From: Serendipita indica DSM 11827
Lineage: Eukaryota; Basidiomycota; Agaricomycetes; Sebacinales; Serendipitaceae
Length of the DNA stretch: 64,000 nt
Direction: 5' to 3'
Assembly (NCBI GenBank): GCA_910890315.1
Contig: CAJVGD010000012.1
Location: forward strand, 124,001 to 188,000
The translations under genes were made by a program, and so were the position numbers. Positions 10,868 through 23,808 of this stretch are shown here, piece by piece. Under the pieces are notes generated by a model. It worked only from the letters and a program-made list of their open reading frames with translations, was not told the DNA's origin and did not search any database. Position 1 is the first letter of the stretch. Every line of letters starts with the position of its first letter.

Positions 10868-13206
10868 ATGTTGACTTGTTATAGTGTCGAAATGAGGCAA
10901 AGATACCTCATGATACGGTCCTTTTTCACGTCGATAGATCGCGCAAAACCCCAATCGCTGCATGCAATAACAAGGCATGCAAAACCAAAGGCCTTCAGCC
11001 CGATATCACTCTCAAGACGTGCATTTATGTCATCTCAGATCACTAGATCCACCAACGATACCCAAAGCAAAACTGCGTCCAATGACGCGCAAACCCCTGC
11101 CGCACACGACAAGCATCCCGGCACCTCGCAGCTCAAAGATCAAGACAAACACGGTACTTTGCATACAACCGACTATCCATCCTATGTCAAACGTCTTACC
11201 TCTTCTCTTCCTCCATTGCATCGACCTACCAAGGACGAAATGTTGGCATTGGCCAATGGATTCTGGGAGCGACTGAGGATACGATTCAAATGGTTTACGA
11301 TACGTGGCTTTAGAAAATTCAACACGGACGATATGTCGGCATTCCTCAGCTGGATCGTCTTTGGGCAAGCTGTTTGGATTCTGTTGGGCACGTACGTTAC
11401 CCTATCCGCTTTGCAAGCTCTTGTTTCTCATGCGACCTAGAACTACATTCTTCTCTGTGGTGTTTGCAACCTTTAACAGCCTTCGTATGCAAGGTATGAG
11501 CAATATGTGTCGTAAGCAGGCTGCTGAACTTGGTCAGAATTTGTCGCGCGAAAGATTAGCGATTACCTTACGAGAGAGACGGGCTGGACAGTCGTTTTCG
11601 AATCCGCTATTGTTCCGAAATGGAAGGACGGCAAGATATCCTTCAAGAAAACATACATCTCTCGTCACCCTGATCTCACCTCTCATTTGTCACAAGATGC
11701 GCCGAAGTCTCCAGATTCAGCTAGTCATCCTGCACATACCGCGGCCACTAGATTGGACGTTCATCACCCTACCATTCACCATTCTGGAGAGGACGATATC
11801 GAACATTTTGTCGCTCCACGGACGCTCGAGATTGAGAGTATCGATGAACTGACACCGGACCAACGAATCACCACATTTGATTTAGAGGTCGATTCTGTCG
11901 ACGTCGAGCTCTCACTGAGTCGTTGGCTTGATGGCAAAGGGCTCGTTCAAAATGCGACCATTAAAGGTGTTCGCGGTGTAGTTGGTGAGTAGACACATTG
12001 AAATCGAAATGAAGCGGCTCACAATTGTCTAGACCGACGCTTGATATCTATGGATACGGACGATTTAGATCCTGCATCATTCCGCCATCCTAATCCCGGG
12101 TTTGAATTGGAATCTCTCCAGCTAGAAGATGTGCTCGTCACCGTCTATCAACCAAACTTTCGTCCGTATATGGCCAGCATCTTTCAAGCCGACTTCCGAC
12201 TTTTACGAAAGCAGTGGCTATTCTACGACCTTCTTTCGGCCAAAAGTATTGTTGGGCAGTTCGATAACTGTCTCTTTAGTCTGCATGAGCCACAGAGCAT
12301 TGGGAGAACGATGGCGGAAGACCTCAAGGATACCCAGTGGAAACGAATGGTAAGGGATTCATTAATCTGCTCACCTCATACTGAAGCCGATTAGTCAAGG
12401 TTCCGTATTGATGGTGTAAATATCGATCACCTGCAAGCTGCTACCGGTAGTAGTGCCGGCCCGATCTCTTGGATTACTTCGGGAAAAGTTGACGCCGTGC
12501 TCGACATCAAGTTTCCGCGCGATGCGTCTGGAGAAGTGGACATCTCGTCCCTCATAAACGAGATTGCCCACAACATCTCCGTAGCCACATCATCTGGCGA
12601 GAGCACGCCTACCGATGTCGCTATGAGGCATATGTCTCTCTCAGATCGTATTCCGGGTCAACGCGAGTTGGCTAAGCCTGCATTACGCTCACCAGATGGG
12701 GAACTCGAACGAGAAGAAAGCAAGACGAAGCTTGGTGTCGGTAGCGAGGTTGTTATTGACATTGACCTTCGCTTCCGGGACCTCAAAGCCGCAGTACCCA
12801 TATTCACAAAGGATCTCTCTTACGCCAACAATGCCCTCGTACGGCCTATTGTTGCATTCATAAAGTTTGTGTTTTTGAGAACATGTTTCGACTGGAACTG
12901 ACCCACGACAGCGCAAACCGAACGTTGATCCCAATCCACTGTACGGTAGTCAAAGAGCTCTCCGAGTTTGATGGATCGTGGACAGCATGGGAAACGGGAC
13001 TCACCGATGCCATCGCGCTGCAGGTCTATGGAGCATTGGCATACCATGTTACCAAGATGAATATGAACCGACGTATCAAGGCGGTCAGCTCTTGGTCCCT
13101 CACAATGGCATCACAAGCCGTCATTTCTGCATTACGAAACATTGTCGACCCAATTTCTGCACAGTTGCGAGAATCCTCATCGGACGAAAATCTCTACTTT
13201 GGATAG
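10868..13206 (+). CDS. MDM31: Mitochondrial inner-membrane protein, Mdm31/Mdm32 family
   Basis: Mdm31 and Mdm32 sit in the mitochondrial inner membrane and are needed for normal mitochondrial shape, mtDNA inheritance and lipid balance. The N-terminus is rich in Arg, Ser and Ala (ITRHAKPKAFSPISLSRR), consistent with mitochondrial import. Then come FWERLRIRFKWFTIRGFRKF and FLSWIVFGQAVWILLGT (first membrane span). The conserved middle includes IVPKWKDGKISFKKTYISR and PNFRPYMASIFQADFRLLRK, and the end is RESSSDENLYFG. Introns lie near 11390-11450, 11500-11550, 11984-12034, 12351-12393 and 12860-12912. Several ATGs lie close to the start; the first (10868) is used, and MSSQ at about 11028 is a less likely alternative. 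Whether it stands for Mdm31 or Mdm32 is not settled by sequence alone. It ends 40 bp from the convergent TCP11-like gene. Confidence 0.82.
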
Positions 13207-13246
13207 ATGATTCATTCAATCACACAAATTATACATGTATATACCG

Positions 13247-15062
13247 TTATTCTATATCTTTCCAAACGTACTCAACCCATGATTCTACGACCCGAAGAAT
13301 ATGTAAGATTTGATGCAGGTGATTCTTCAGGACCGGGTCACCAAACCCAGAAATGACCAGATCTGTCTCTTTCTGGTCAGATGGGAATATCTTGGAGCTT
13401 TTAAGCCGAGCGGTAGGTTGAAGGGCCCGACCGGCGGCGACAGTCGTGGGTGCTTCCTGTTTGATGGGTACAATTGGTTGCGCTAGTCTCTCCTTCAGAG
13501 CGTCGGTGACTCGCTTCTTTAGGAGCACACGAACAGGGTGGGTCTCTTCGTTGATCATTCGTCTGACCATGTCACCAAACTCCTTCTCTTTTGCCGAGAT
13601 GTTCTGTTCATTTGGATTCCTCAGCTTCCAAATTCGGAAAACCTCGGCGGCAATATTGTCGATGTCTGATTCCTGTGTCGCGTGATCGGTGGCGAATGGG
13701 TCGGCGCCGATCAATGTCCAAACTCGACCCATGAACTGATTTTCCAGTTCAATGGCTTTGGAGTTGTTGTTATATAGAGTCACAAGTCGTGTTTGCGAGA
13801 GGGCAGGAACAAGTGTACGGATAGATGCGGATATGACGAGACCAAGGAGGAGCGTTTGAGCCTCGGCCAAGTCTACGCGTGACATGATGAGCGTTGAAGG
13901 AAGGAGATCGGCGGCTTGCATCAAGGGATTGAGATCGCCAACCACGTCGACCATTTGATCTCTCCATGACTTTTGTGCCCATTCCTTCCAGGCACGTTGA
14001 ATCTCCTCTTTTCCAAAAGCGCCTATAATTGCCTGCCGCTCATGCTCACGAGCAGATGCTCGGAGCATTGCGGCGACATTGGACTCGTTGCCATACTTGG
14101 CCATGAACGACTGCAAATCATCGACCATGGTCCCGCACATATCCAAGGCAAATCTGATCCCGGATGTGTATGCCTTTGCGAGCTCATCTCTCGGCGCATG
14201 AAGTTTGTCGACTTTTGCAAGAGAGGCTAGCGACTCGTCTATTGCCTCGTCCCTAGCAGGAGCACACAGTGATCTCATCAAAGTGAGTGCCGCTTGAAGG
14301 TAATGTAATGCAGAAGCTAGTGGATTGGATGATGGTGACAATGGTGATGTGAGAATCACCATTAGAGGGTGTGTTTGGGGCACGAGGGGTTTCAACGCCT
14401 CCCAGAGGTCGTGATAGAACACCTTGATCCGAGGTATCTGGACATCTGGAGAAGGGGATGCCAGTTGTTCGTATGCCTTTGCTCGTCGTCAGTGAGATGT
14501 CGTGGGGTTTGAGAGAGCTGCTTACTGCATCCCAGTACGCGCGTTTGATAACCGCCTCAACTTCTTGAGCCCTCTTCCTCTTCTCTTCATCAGCGTCATC
14601 CTTCCCCTTGCTAAAGAGTGAGAGCAAGCTTTTGCCCGGTGGCAGAACTCGTTTGGGCTGAAGGGCGAGCGCACGAAGCAGAAAAGCAACATTTGCTTCT
14701 TCCTTCAGCTTCCCTCTGGCCTGAGGAAGGAGAATTGACGCGATGTCACTATTTTGCGCGTTAATCTTATCCAAAACCTGCCGCGCCACCTCTTGAAATT
14801 CTTCCAATGTTACCGTGACCGAGGAGACCTCATTGACCAGTTTATCGAGAATATTTCTATCTAGGGGGCCTCCTTCTGCACTTGATAACCCCCTAAGATC
14901 TGGGTAAACAGAATTCCATGCTCTCTGGACAGCGATTGGATCATCCTGTGCGTCCAGGAGCTGTGGCAGGCGTTCTAACACGCGGAGTACGCTCTCGCTA
15001 CCTGATGTATCCTTTGAAAGGGCGTCGCGTATAGCGTCGATGGTGATCTTTGAAACCGGCAT
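13247..15062 (-). CDS. TCP11-like (T-complex protein 11 / Sok1-type) protein
   Basis: About 590 residues in two long exons separated by one intron near 14477-14525. The exon joins QEVEAVIKRAYWDA to YEQLASPSPDVQIPRIKVF. The block LMRSLCAPARDEAIDESL followed by an alpha-helical region (FALDMCGTMVDDLQSFMAKYG) matches the TCP11 core, whose hallmark is CAPxRDE. Yeast Sok1 of this family suppresses loss of protein kinase A (family knowledge). The N-terminus (MPVSKITIDAIRDALSKD) and the rest are mostly helical, without signal peptide or membrane span. The start ATG is at 15060-15062. The assignment rests on one strong motif and general layout, so it is less firm than its neighbours. Confidence 0.62.
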
Positions 15063-15136
15063 GCACGGTCAGAGGCTGAGTGAGCGTGATCACGTGAGAT
15101 ACCTCAGAGTTTGTGCTAATGCCGACATGCACATTG

Positions 15137-16507
15137 CTACACATGTCCAGATCTCGCGGTATAATACACTGTTCCGTCTCTCTCTGCACTCCTGCGAGCA
15201 AACTTCATCAACAGTCGGTCGCACTCCTTTTTGTCGACAGCAATGTCCTCTAAGAATGCAACGATATCCTCCTCTTTCCACTTTACTCGAGTAAGAAACA
15301 GTTCGCTGAATCTTGTCAATGGGTCCGTAGATAGCTTGGACCGGGGAAAGTAGCTAATGGTCTGACTCGTATTCGCTCCATCGGCTGGATAAAGCAAAAA
15401 ATTTCCCTGTCCGAAAAGTCAGTGAACATACCCATTGAATGCGTGCACGTACTCGGAGCAGCTTCAAATCTACCTGGTCGGCAAATACATCTCCGACGGC
15501 ATCTCGCCAACTTGCTAGCAGCTCAACCTCCTTTACCTTGAGATGCTGTATATTTGTGAGCAAACACACGAGATGATGATATTTTGGTCACCGAATACGG
15601 TCGCAGGAGGCCAAGTCCGACCTGCTGCACCGACGCCTTCTCGTTCATCTTCCACTTGCTATCCTCGATGTCTCCAAACCATTCCAGTACTTGCCTAGAG
15701 ACCGAGACGGGAACCTCGTGTTCGTCCTTGAGGATGGCTGTCAACTGCTCTACGGATATGTCCTTTCGGGATATACCATGAGAGATGAGCGAGGTGAAGA
15801 TGTAGACTAAGATTTTGGACAAGTGGTGCATAGGTAGCGGCCGAAGATAACCTGTTAAAGCTTCAGACAGCGTTACCTACAATACACCATTGATCACCAT
15901 CAAGCTCTAGAATATGGTTTTGCTTGATGGCTTTTGCGAGTTCTTCATCACTTGCTTGAATTACTTGAGCCAAATCCTGGCGGGTATATCTTTGTGTTGG
16001 CTGAAACATAGTGTCAGAGAGCAGTAATCTCCAAAGGTGACCCCACTTCATCGTCGACTTGCATCTCCGTATCACTTCCTGGTTCATCCTCGCCGTATTC
16101 GGATCCACGAAGCATGCCGAGCAATCGCGCGATCCTAGGTATAGTAGGAACAATCTCCATAATCTCATGAATATCACTTCCGAGAAAAAGATCGTCCGTC
16201 GCTTCTTCAGCACGCGAGGCCCCGTTTGCCAGAATCAGTGCATTCGAGATGTTGACCGAGCGCAGAGCATATGTCTTGGTTTCTGTACAGAGTACTGCAT
16301 CATCTCCTTCTCTTCCCTTTATACAGAGTCTGGAATAGCATGTCAGGTTCTCCCTGTCGTCGTTGGCTGGTCTGATCGTCACTTTAGGCCAGAGTTTGGA
16401 TCCTCTATTTGTTTGCAAAAGTCTGTCGGAAGTTCAAGAAGCCGATATTTTGTCCCTTTGACATCGGAAGGGGTCCGGTTTAGATGGAGAGAGACAACCT
16501 GAGACAT
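15137..16507 (-). CDS. DCC1: Sister chromatid cohesion protein Dcc1
   Basis: Dcc1 joins Ctf8 and Ctf18 in the alternative RFC clamp loader that handles PCNA and cohesion during replication. The reading begins MSQVVSLHLNR at 16505-16507. It contains CIKGREGDDAVLCTETKTYA and LRSVNISNALILANG, the conserved double-barrel core, then IHEIMEIVPTIPRIARLLGM. A winged-helix region follows (RYTRQDLAQVIQASDEELAK, then HILELDGDQWCIV), and the end FPRSKLSTDPLTRFSELFL ... LMKFARRSAERDGTVYYTAR closes the third winged helix. The introns are short. The start lies only 24 bp from the stop of SSL1 on the same strand, so its promoter must overlap the SSL1 3' end. Confidence 0.85.
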
Positions 16508-16531
16508 AGTAGGTTACAAGTTGATACAAGA

Positions 16532-18203
16532 TCATGTTCCACAAGAAGGACAAACATGAAGTACGTTATGGACGAATAGATCACACTCTGAGCAATAGTC
16601 CTTTTTGCATTCCGGACAACGATATCGCCCAAATCTGCTAAGTCCATCTCCGGCATCCGCGTCTGTCGCAGCTGTAGGAGCATAGCTTGTGAGCGAGAAT
16701 GTGGTTCCGCATCCATTGCAAGCGAGGGAGGGATCTTCATTTGGCAGTAGTCTTTTTCTAGCGAACGATCAGCACCTTCGATGTAACAAGGGATAATACT
16801 CACACAGGCTGGTAAGGCTTTACAGGGAAGAGATGGTGATAGCTTCTGGCAAGATGGGGTGCGCTTACAATGACCAGACCACAGACGTTGCAATCCGTAG
16901 GAATGTCGCAAACTTTCGAGAGACATCTTGGACATATGTATCCCTCGCTCTTCATTATCCCATGACAGACGCAGAGGCTTGGTGCTGATGTCTCTGGGAG
17001 CCTCGTCGGGAATCCCATCATCATGAGCTCCCCTGTGGCGGCTGCGGGTGCGGGTCCCGCGCCATTCCCGTTGGAGATCTTTGCGACTGCTTCTATCTTT
17101 CGTACAGCTGGCGGGGGTACGTGCTCAAAGAGCATGTCACGATAGTGCCCTTCGTTCATTGCAACCCCAAATAGCCCTAAATTTGCGGTAAGCTTGATGT
17201 GAACCGAGGCACATTCTTGCTAACCTCCTGTTTCCGTGCAAAAGTCTCGGCAGATCTTCATTTCTGCTGCGAGTGCAACGACCGAGACACGAATTTTGTC
17301 TTCCACGCAACTTTTCAGGGTTTCGTGGATGTTTCCTGGGTCACACGTCGTCAAAGACCCAAAGATGACAAGAACTTCTCGAGAAGAGTGAGTGGGAAGG
17401 TGGCTGATTTCCGACTTAGCTCCACAGACATAACAATTGAGAAAGTGTCACCTCATACTGCCACGAGCCATTTCTATCGCATTTTGAAGGCTTGGCTCGC
17501 CGGCAGGTTCCAGATTTCGCCTGTCTGCGATGGTTTTCAGGACATCAGGTGGGTTACCTTGAATGGGTCAGATTTTTAACCAGAGGGAGACAAAAATTTT
17601 ACCTGAGAGACCGCAAATTCTTTCTGCAACGCCTTCTCGCATGCCGACAATGCCAATCTGACCAAGCGGGTTTTGGTCAAACCATTCCGTGACAAACTCC
17701 CTGGAATACTCCAAAGAGAGGTCGAATCTATTTGGTCTCAGGTCCCTGTCTGTCATAGAAGCCGATAAGTCTATGACAAGGATCAAGTGTCGTATAATCG
17801 TTCGCCTGACAGTCTCCGTAGGCGCCTGTAGACTATCTGCAATGAATAAATCAAATAAATGGGATAAATAGGTGACTGGTACCGTTTTCTTCGACTCCTT
17901 GCTAAGAAGTCGCCAACCGCCTGTTGAAGGCTACCCTCTTCGTCCTCCTGGACGACGTCCCACGATCTAGTGTACGATTCTTCCCATGAATATATCTGAA
18001 GAGACGCGTTTCTTCAGATTTCGGTCCAGAAGTGGCTGCTAACACACCTCCTTTGACTTTCCTGCTTTCGTTTTAGGGCCTGCACGACCTTTTCCCTTCT
18101 CAGCAGCGGAGAATCGTGATCCACCAGCATTTGGTTGCATGTCCATATCGAGGTCAGAGTCATCCCCTCCATCATTCCGATATTCATCGTCTATGGCGGA
18201 CAT
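16532..18203 (-). CDS. SSL1: TFIIH core subunit Ssl1 / p44
   Basis: Ssl1 (human GTF2H2, p44) binds and stimulates the XPD/Rad3 helicase in transcription initiation and nucleotide excision repair. The protein starts MSAIDDEYRNDGGDDSDLD, an acidic leader, then YSWEESYTRSWDVVQEDE and the vWA domain HLILVIDLSASMTDRDLRPN. A C4 zinc site follows (CVCHGIMKSEGYICPRC), and a C-terminal RING-like region with cysteine pairs ends HNVLHVCPSCGT. The stop TGA is at 16532-16534. The start at 18201-18203 is chosen because it gives the usual acidic N-terminus; an in-frame start 51 bp upstream is possible. Introns near 18038, 17870, 17610, 17390, 17210 and 16800 are read by joining conserved blocks; exact borders were not all fixed. 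Confidence 0.88.
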
Positions 18204-18430
18204 GGTAGGGATCAAGTTTCCCTTATACATCGAGCAAGGCTGAAAGAAAACCACTTATTATGAACTCAGCGAGATGATGGAAAGATTGGACGTGGTCTAT
18301 TCAGAAACATCTACCAGATGTCCAAAGACCAACGAGAGGGAGACCCTTTGTTACATTTGGGTATGAGAACGAGAGTGAGTCATTTGTTCGTAACAGACAT
18401 TTCCAGATTGGAGAAGACACCGGCGGATAG

Positions 18431-21400
18431 CTAGATCGCACCGTTCAGCCTACGAGTTGGGAAAGAAAAGTTGTAAGTGGCATTACTGCGAAGCTCCGTG
18501 TTTGCAGCTTTGGATGAAACCGCATTCGAATCGTCAAATGGCGTGGAAAAGGGGTTGGCAAAGGCACTCGACTCGGTTGGGAGAGAATTCTTCTTGACAG
18601 GCTCGAGGGGCGCCGGGAGCTCCATCGTCCTCTTCACGGGTGTTGCAAAGGGGTCTGCAGCATCAAATGAGGAGGGCCTCGAGAGCACTCGGTTACGCTG
18701 TTGCTGGCGCTTCGGGTCAGTACGTGTGCGCTCCGAGAGCGGTGGGACCGATGAGTTCCGAGAGTGGCGAGATCGGCTTGACTGCGAAGGGCGTCCGCGT
18801 GGCTCGTACAGGACTGCAGGCTTGGGATACGTTGGGCGACGGGAGCGTTCATTGTCAGAGCCAAGTCCAGGTGGTCGACGCGGTCCACGGCTTGCATCGC
18901 TATCCGAGCCAGAGTTCTGACGCTGCCGATCTTTGCCAGATTCGGGTCCATAGTGCCGTGGCCGCTCGTCTGGCAGGACTGGGAGAGCCTTCTTAGCACG
19001 CTCAGCTTCGAGCCATGCCGGAGGCTTTGGTGGACGATGTGGACCTGGTTTTGGCACAGAGAGATAATCGCCGGGTCGCCTACTCCCGTTAGAGTCTCCT
19101 GATCCTTGGCGAGACGGTACACTTGGTCGTCGTGGGGTCGGAACGACGACAGGTTCCGACGGGCGATCGTCATGCTCCAGGATGATCCTTGGGGTGATGA
19201 ACTGTGCAGACGCTTTCGACACATCCACTGTCAAGCCAGGGTTGCTGGGCGCACGTCGTCGAGAAGGTTCTTTTCGCGGTTCCACAACGCTCGGTTCCGC
19301 ATCTGAAGATCCTCCCCTCCAGATAGTAAGGCGCTCAAACCATTGAGTACCAGCGTGCGTCCGTGGGTTCGATGGACGGGTTCGTGGCACGTTTTGGTTC
19401 GCAACTGGAATAATGCCGTCGTTGGAATTCTTCTTGGCCATGTGGGTACTGCGACCGACAGTGGTGAACCTCTTGAGTCGACCAAAGAACGTTCCCTGCT
19501 CGTCCTCCTTGGGATGCGTGTCGAGGAATGACTCGAGGTCACCCTTTTCCTGTGCATCCGCAGCTCGTCGCTGACGAACATGATCGCCTTGGGAGCTCGT
19601 CTTGGTCGAGGTAGAAGCGACGGAATGGTTCTTGCGAAGTGGTGATGGTATTGCTACGACGGCTGGCCCGTGGTTGTATAGATCCGCCTTCTCCATCGAG
19701 GTTTGCCTCTCGTGATCAGGTACAAACGTCATAGAGTCTACGATTTCCATGAGCCTCATGTATCTTATCTAATTTAAGCGTACCTTCCCAACGAGGACCC
19801 GCAAGCCATCGAGGTTCTCGCAACCCACGCTTGTGAATAGCCGGTAGGATCCAAAAGTGCCAAGCAATGATCAAGAGTGCGACCACCACGACCAATGCCC
19901 AGAGTAGGAGGAAGATGAAGAACGTGATCCGCTCCTTCTCCAAAGCCTTGGTGTATTGCGCAATAATCTTTCCAATAAACCCTCCATCCTGGCCATTATC
20001 GCTGGAACCAACAGCGGCCGCCGAGATAGGAGTAGCCACCTCGTTGACTCCGGATTGACTGAGAACCAATGCACCCTCGTCAACTCTTGGCAAGTCGACA
20101 TGCAAGTTCTTTTGCAAGAACGTCAAGGCGTTTTCAATACCAGTGACTTTGCTTCCAATGATGCAGCGGATGAATTCCTGTGCCGGCGCGTCGAGAGGAG
20201 TATTTCCAAAGACGGTCTTGACCGCATCCTGAACTTCCGAGTAGAAGGTCGCAATGGTATTGTTTAGTGGGACGATGGTTGCGTTGACCCATCCAAAGAC
20301 GTCATTGTTGATCGTGTCCTGAACGCTGCCAATCTGTGTATTGAGAGCGCGTGCATAGGTGACAGAGTCTTGCCACATAGTCTCGTTCAACTTGGTGGCA
20401 ATCCTGGTAGAGAGATCGCTGATGTCGTTCGACGCTTGATTTGAGAATCCACGGGTCATGATGGGGATGATGGCGAGCTGAATTTGGACGGAAATGAGAC
20501 CAAAGATGCCGATGAGGAGACAGGCCATTGGAGCCGGATGGAAAACGTAGAGGCCGAACCAGGTCAAAGCGTCGTACTTTTCCTGGGAAAGATGAAACCT
20601 TTCGGCCAGAAGCTGTACGATCCTACTCCAGATGGGATGGGAGATTAATGCATCAAACGCAAGGAGACGATCCGTGGTTGCGTTTCCTTCGCCGAACCAG
20701 AGCGATTTGATACGCTCGATGTTCTGGCGAAGGCTCCTCTGTGACCACCATGTAACAAATGCATAGGCTATGAAGAGAAGTACCATGCATCCGATGACGA
20801 CTGCGATACCAATCTGCGCGACGCGGATGAGCGTCTTTGCAAGGTCGTCAAAGGACGTGCTGATCGTGTCTCCGCAGAAAGAGACGGTGGCTTCTTTGGG
20901 CACTGGGAGGGGTGTCGCAATAAAGGACGCCTGGGATGCCGCAAAAGTATCGTTGATCTCCTTCTTGACGAGCTCAAAGGGAATGGCGATGACAGCGTCA
21001 AGCTTGTCCCGAAGTTGATCGAGAGTAGGAAGTGTGCTGTTCAACGACTTGAGCTGGTCCTCGAATGTCGTCGGAATCTGAATGTTTGAGAGCTGCGCTG
21101 CGCTCGGAATGCTGAATTGAGGAACGTTGATGTTGCTTCCGACAAAAGGTATGTTCTTGATGGCGTTTACAGCCGATTGAATGACGTTATTGGCAGACTG
21201 AATATCGTTGGCGATCCCCGACGTAATGGAGGAAAGGGTAGTATTGATAAAGCTTGTGATCTGTCATTCGTTAGCACTGAAGGTTTGGGATTGTAGCTCG
21301 TACACACTTCCTGAACCGAAGCAATAACCACCGATAATCCACCTCTGATCACAAGTTCCAGCAGGCAAAGGAAAGTAGAGCGGTACATGTCAATGATGAA

Positions 21401-21801
21401 CTCGATGATCGCCTCTGTAGCAGTCAAGCTAAAATACTGTGAGCAAAAAAGGGTCCACAATAAAACTCCGGCGCTGACCTGAGGGTGAGGCCGATGCGAA
21501 CACCTTCCATGGTGGCGCGTACGCCGTCCGTGATTTGCTCGTTGACACCCTGAGCAAGATAGCGAGGAAGAGAGGCACCAACAGATGCTGCTCGCTCTGC
21601 GGCGAGACAGCTGGCTTGGAGGGAATTCTTAGCTTCATCAATAGAGTGCTGCGCAGTATCGCTCGATGCCCTCAGGCGGAAGAGAATAAAGAGAAGAGAA
21701 ATGATTGGAGATGCAAAAGCCGCAAGGGAAATGAGCTGGGCGGTCGTCAAGTACGGTCTGAGCCGCGACGCCTGGCCACCATTGGCACCGATTGTGCTCA
21801 T
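18431..21801 (-). CDS. PRM1: Plasma membrane fusion protein Prm1 with long disordered tail
   Basis: Prm1 is a pheromone-induced multi-pass membrane protein that stabilises cell fusion during mating. The start [19 protein letters not shown] is at 21799-21801. Membrane spans are seen in [53 protein letters not shown] and [20 protein letters not shown], with amphipathic extracellular stretches and many Asn-X-Ser/Thr sites between them. The block [19 protein letters not shown] is typical. After the last span ([14 protein letters not shown]) a 46-bp intron at 19738-19783 joins in phase to [12 protein letters not shown]. This adds a cytoplasmic tail of about 430 residues rich in Pro, Ser and Arg. 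Other introns lie near 21262-21305 and 21425-21480. The start diverges from the GT61-like gene with 236 bp between. Confidence 0.85.
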
Positions 21802-22037
21802 TGCTGCTTGCTGCGTCGTTGAAGTCGTGTCGTGGTCGTGAAAAGATGGAAGTAGCAGCTACAAGCTGCGTTGTTCGTAAAGAAAAGCAGAAAGAGTCCG
21901 GGTCCAAGGTTGTGACCGCCTTGCTTGTTTTGTCTTGCCATTCTTGGAGCCCGGGACTTCCGCGCATTGACACGCCTTGTGACCGGGATTTGGGCCGACA
22001 ATACTCAGAAACATTCTATTCTACATATCACTCTCTA

Positions 22038-23666
22038 ATGCTCCAACATGTCCGCTTTTCACGCCGTCTCTGGATCCTCGCCGCTTGGACGGTGGCCGGC
22101 TTCTTCTGCTTTCGATTCTTCTCAATCAACACCCAAAATGAATTAACAAACGAGAAGCAAGTCCCTACAGAAAAGGCTCCCGATACCGACCACTCGGGTA
22201 GACACCACGCACACGAACACTCTGTACTGTGGAACGACGCTGCAACAATACTAGAGACATACAGTCTGGCCCATATTCCCGGTAAGATACTTGTCTTTCT
22301 CAGGCGTTCAGCTGGCCTGACTCTGGGTAGGCTTTACGATGCTCCAAAACGTGTATAGTATCAATGGTACCCTCATCCTCGTCTCGGACAATGGAAGCAG
22401 TCTACCTATCCCCAAACATGTTATTTCTGCATGGGCAAAGGTTCCTGAGCGCAGGATCTATCTTGCCGAAGAACCTACCCACCATCGCATTCGCGTCGTC
22501 GATCGAGCAACCGCAATTCGTCTACTTGGTCTATCTGCTCGTCGGTTGCATGGAACAACGTGGCTATTCAACGAACCTCTGGCATGTTCGTTTATAGTTG
22601 TCGCTCCGATGCTGTTTATTTATATCTGCTACAGATGCAGACGACTCTGCTGTCCTCAAAGCTCTGCGAACACATTATATGCAGGAGAGCAGGACAGGAT
22701 CTGGCCCTAGCTATCTACCTCCTAGACGCCTGCTGTTCCCCCATATTCCCATCAAGCAACAGCATGCCCTTCCAGGGCTATCTACGACCCCCCGCAGTAT
22801 ATTTCCATCCATTGGGATTGGATTCAAAGAAGATTGGTATGACTACGCGTCTCACGATCGACCGATCGTCTTTGATACCCTAGTCCTTCTCGACAGTGCT
22901 GCCACCTTTCGAAATCCTCGGATATTACAACAACCCGACCATTCACTTCTTCGTCTCGAGGTTTTATCCCCTTTATTGGCCTTTACGCCGCTCAGTAACA
23001 CCTGGTGGGCTCCTTGGAGAAAAAGGTTGGCCGAGATGATCGGTTTCATGGAATCAAAGTCGAACCGACTGATTATCTCGTATGTTTTCTCAAGTTCGGA
23101 TCACCACGGAAAGCTGGACTCGACCACCCATGACTCCCTCATCAACGCTGCCAAAGCATTGGAACAGTCTCATGACTTGGTATTTCATGTCGTAGATACC
23201 GCATCAACCAACTTCATCGACAGATTACGACTCGCATTGTCCACCTCGGTACGTTTTGGGGCTTGACTTATCGCCGACCTACATCCCCAATAGATTATGT
23301 TTGGACCAACCGGACGGAGCCTTATGGACGTTATGTGGATGCCAGTGGCCAAGCGTGCAACCGTCATCGAGTTATTCCCAGACGACTATCTCACAGCGAA
23401 GCAGTATCACGTCTCCAAGGTTGTTGGGATCAACTATCAAGCTTGGAGAGGCTCTCGGTGGGTCTTTCCTTCCGATTCCCGTTCTGGGTATTCTAAGCAT
23501 CTTTAGAATCATTGAAATGCCGTCAATAACAAACGAGACGTATTCGGAACTCTTAAAGTCAACCCTCCAGCGATCAGTGGATATAGAGAAGGCTCTAAGG
23601 GACCCCATCAAGCTCGACATCGATAAATTTGTACAACATCTCGTAGCATGTGTGGAGGCTGGCTAA
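22038..23666 (+). CDS. GT61-like glycosyltransferase, type II membrane protein
   Basis: The N-terminus MLQHVRFSRRLWILAAWTVA continues through GFFCFRFFSIN: a short basic cytosolic end plus one membrane anchor, as in Golgi glycosyltransferases. The block VMWMPVAKRATVIELFPDDY after an intron near 23250-23294 resembles the DUF563/GT61 signature (G-x-G-N-x-L...WMP...VIE). Here the GxHGxGLxN part appears as FGPTGRSLMDV, so the family call is tentative. Introns lie near 22281-22333, 22580-22633, 23249-23294 and 23456-23506. The protein ends VACVEAG at 23666. GT61 enzymes in fungi add xylose or GlcNAc-type branches; the donor here is unknown. Confidence 0.55.
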
Positions 23667-23808
23667 ATCAACGCCGAAGGGAATCCGACGGCCTTTCCAA
23701 GTAAATTTCCGCTTGTACCAGTATTACTAATGTTGCCTTCTTCTGGGCGACTGACTCCACCACGGTGCCGAGCGCCCGATGTTTATCTAAGCAAACTTGG
23801 ACCCGGCC

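Noticed and set aside
19738-19759. A separate gene that starts with [10 protein letters not shown] downstream of Prm1
   Set aside because: The ATG lies inside the 46-bp intron that joins the Prm1 core in phase to the tail, so one gene explains both parts.
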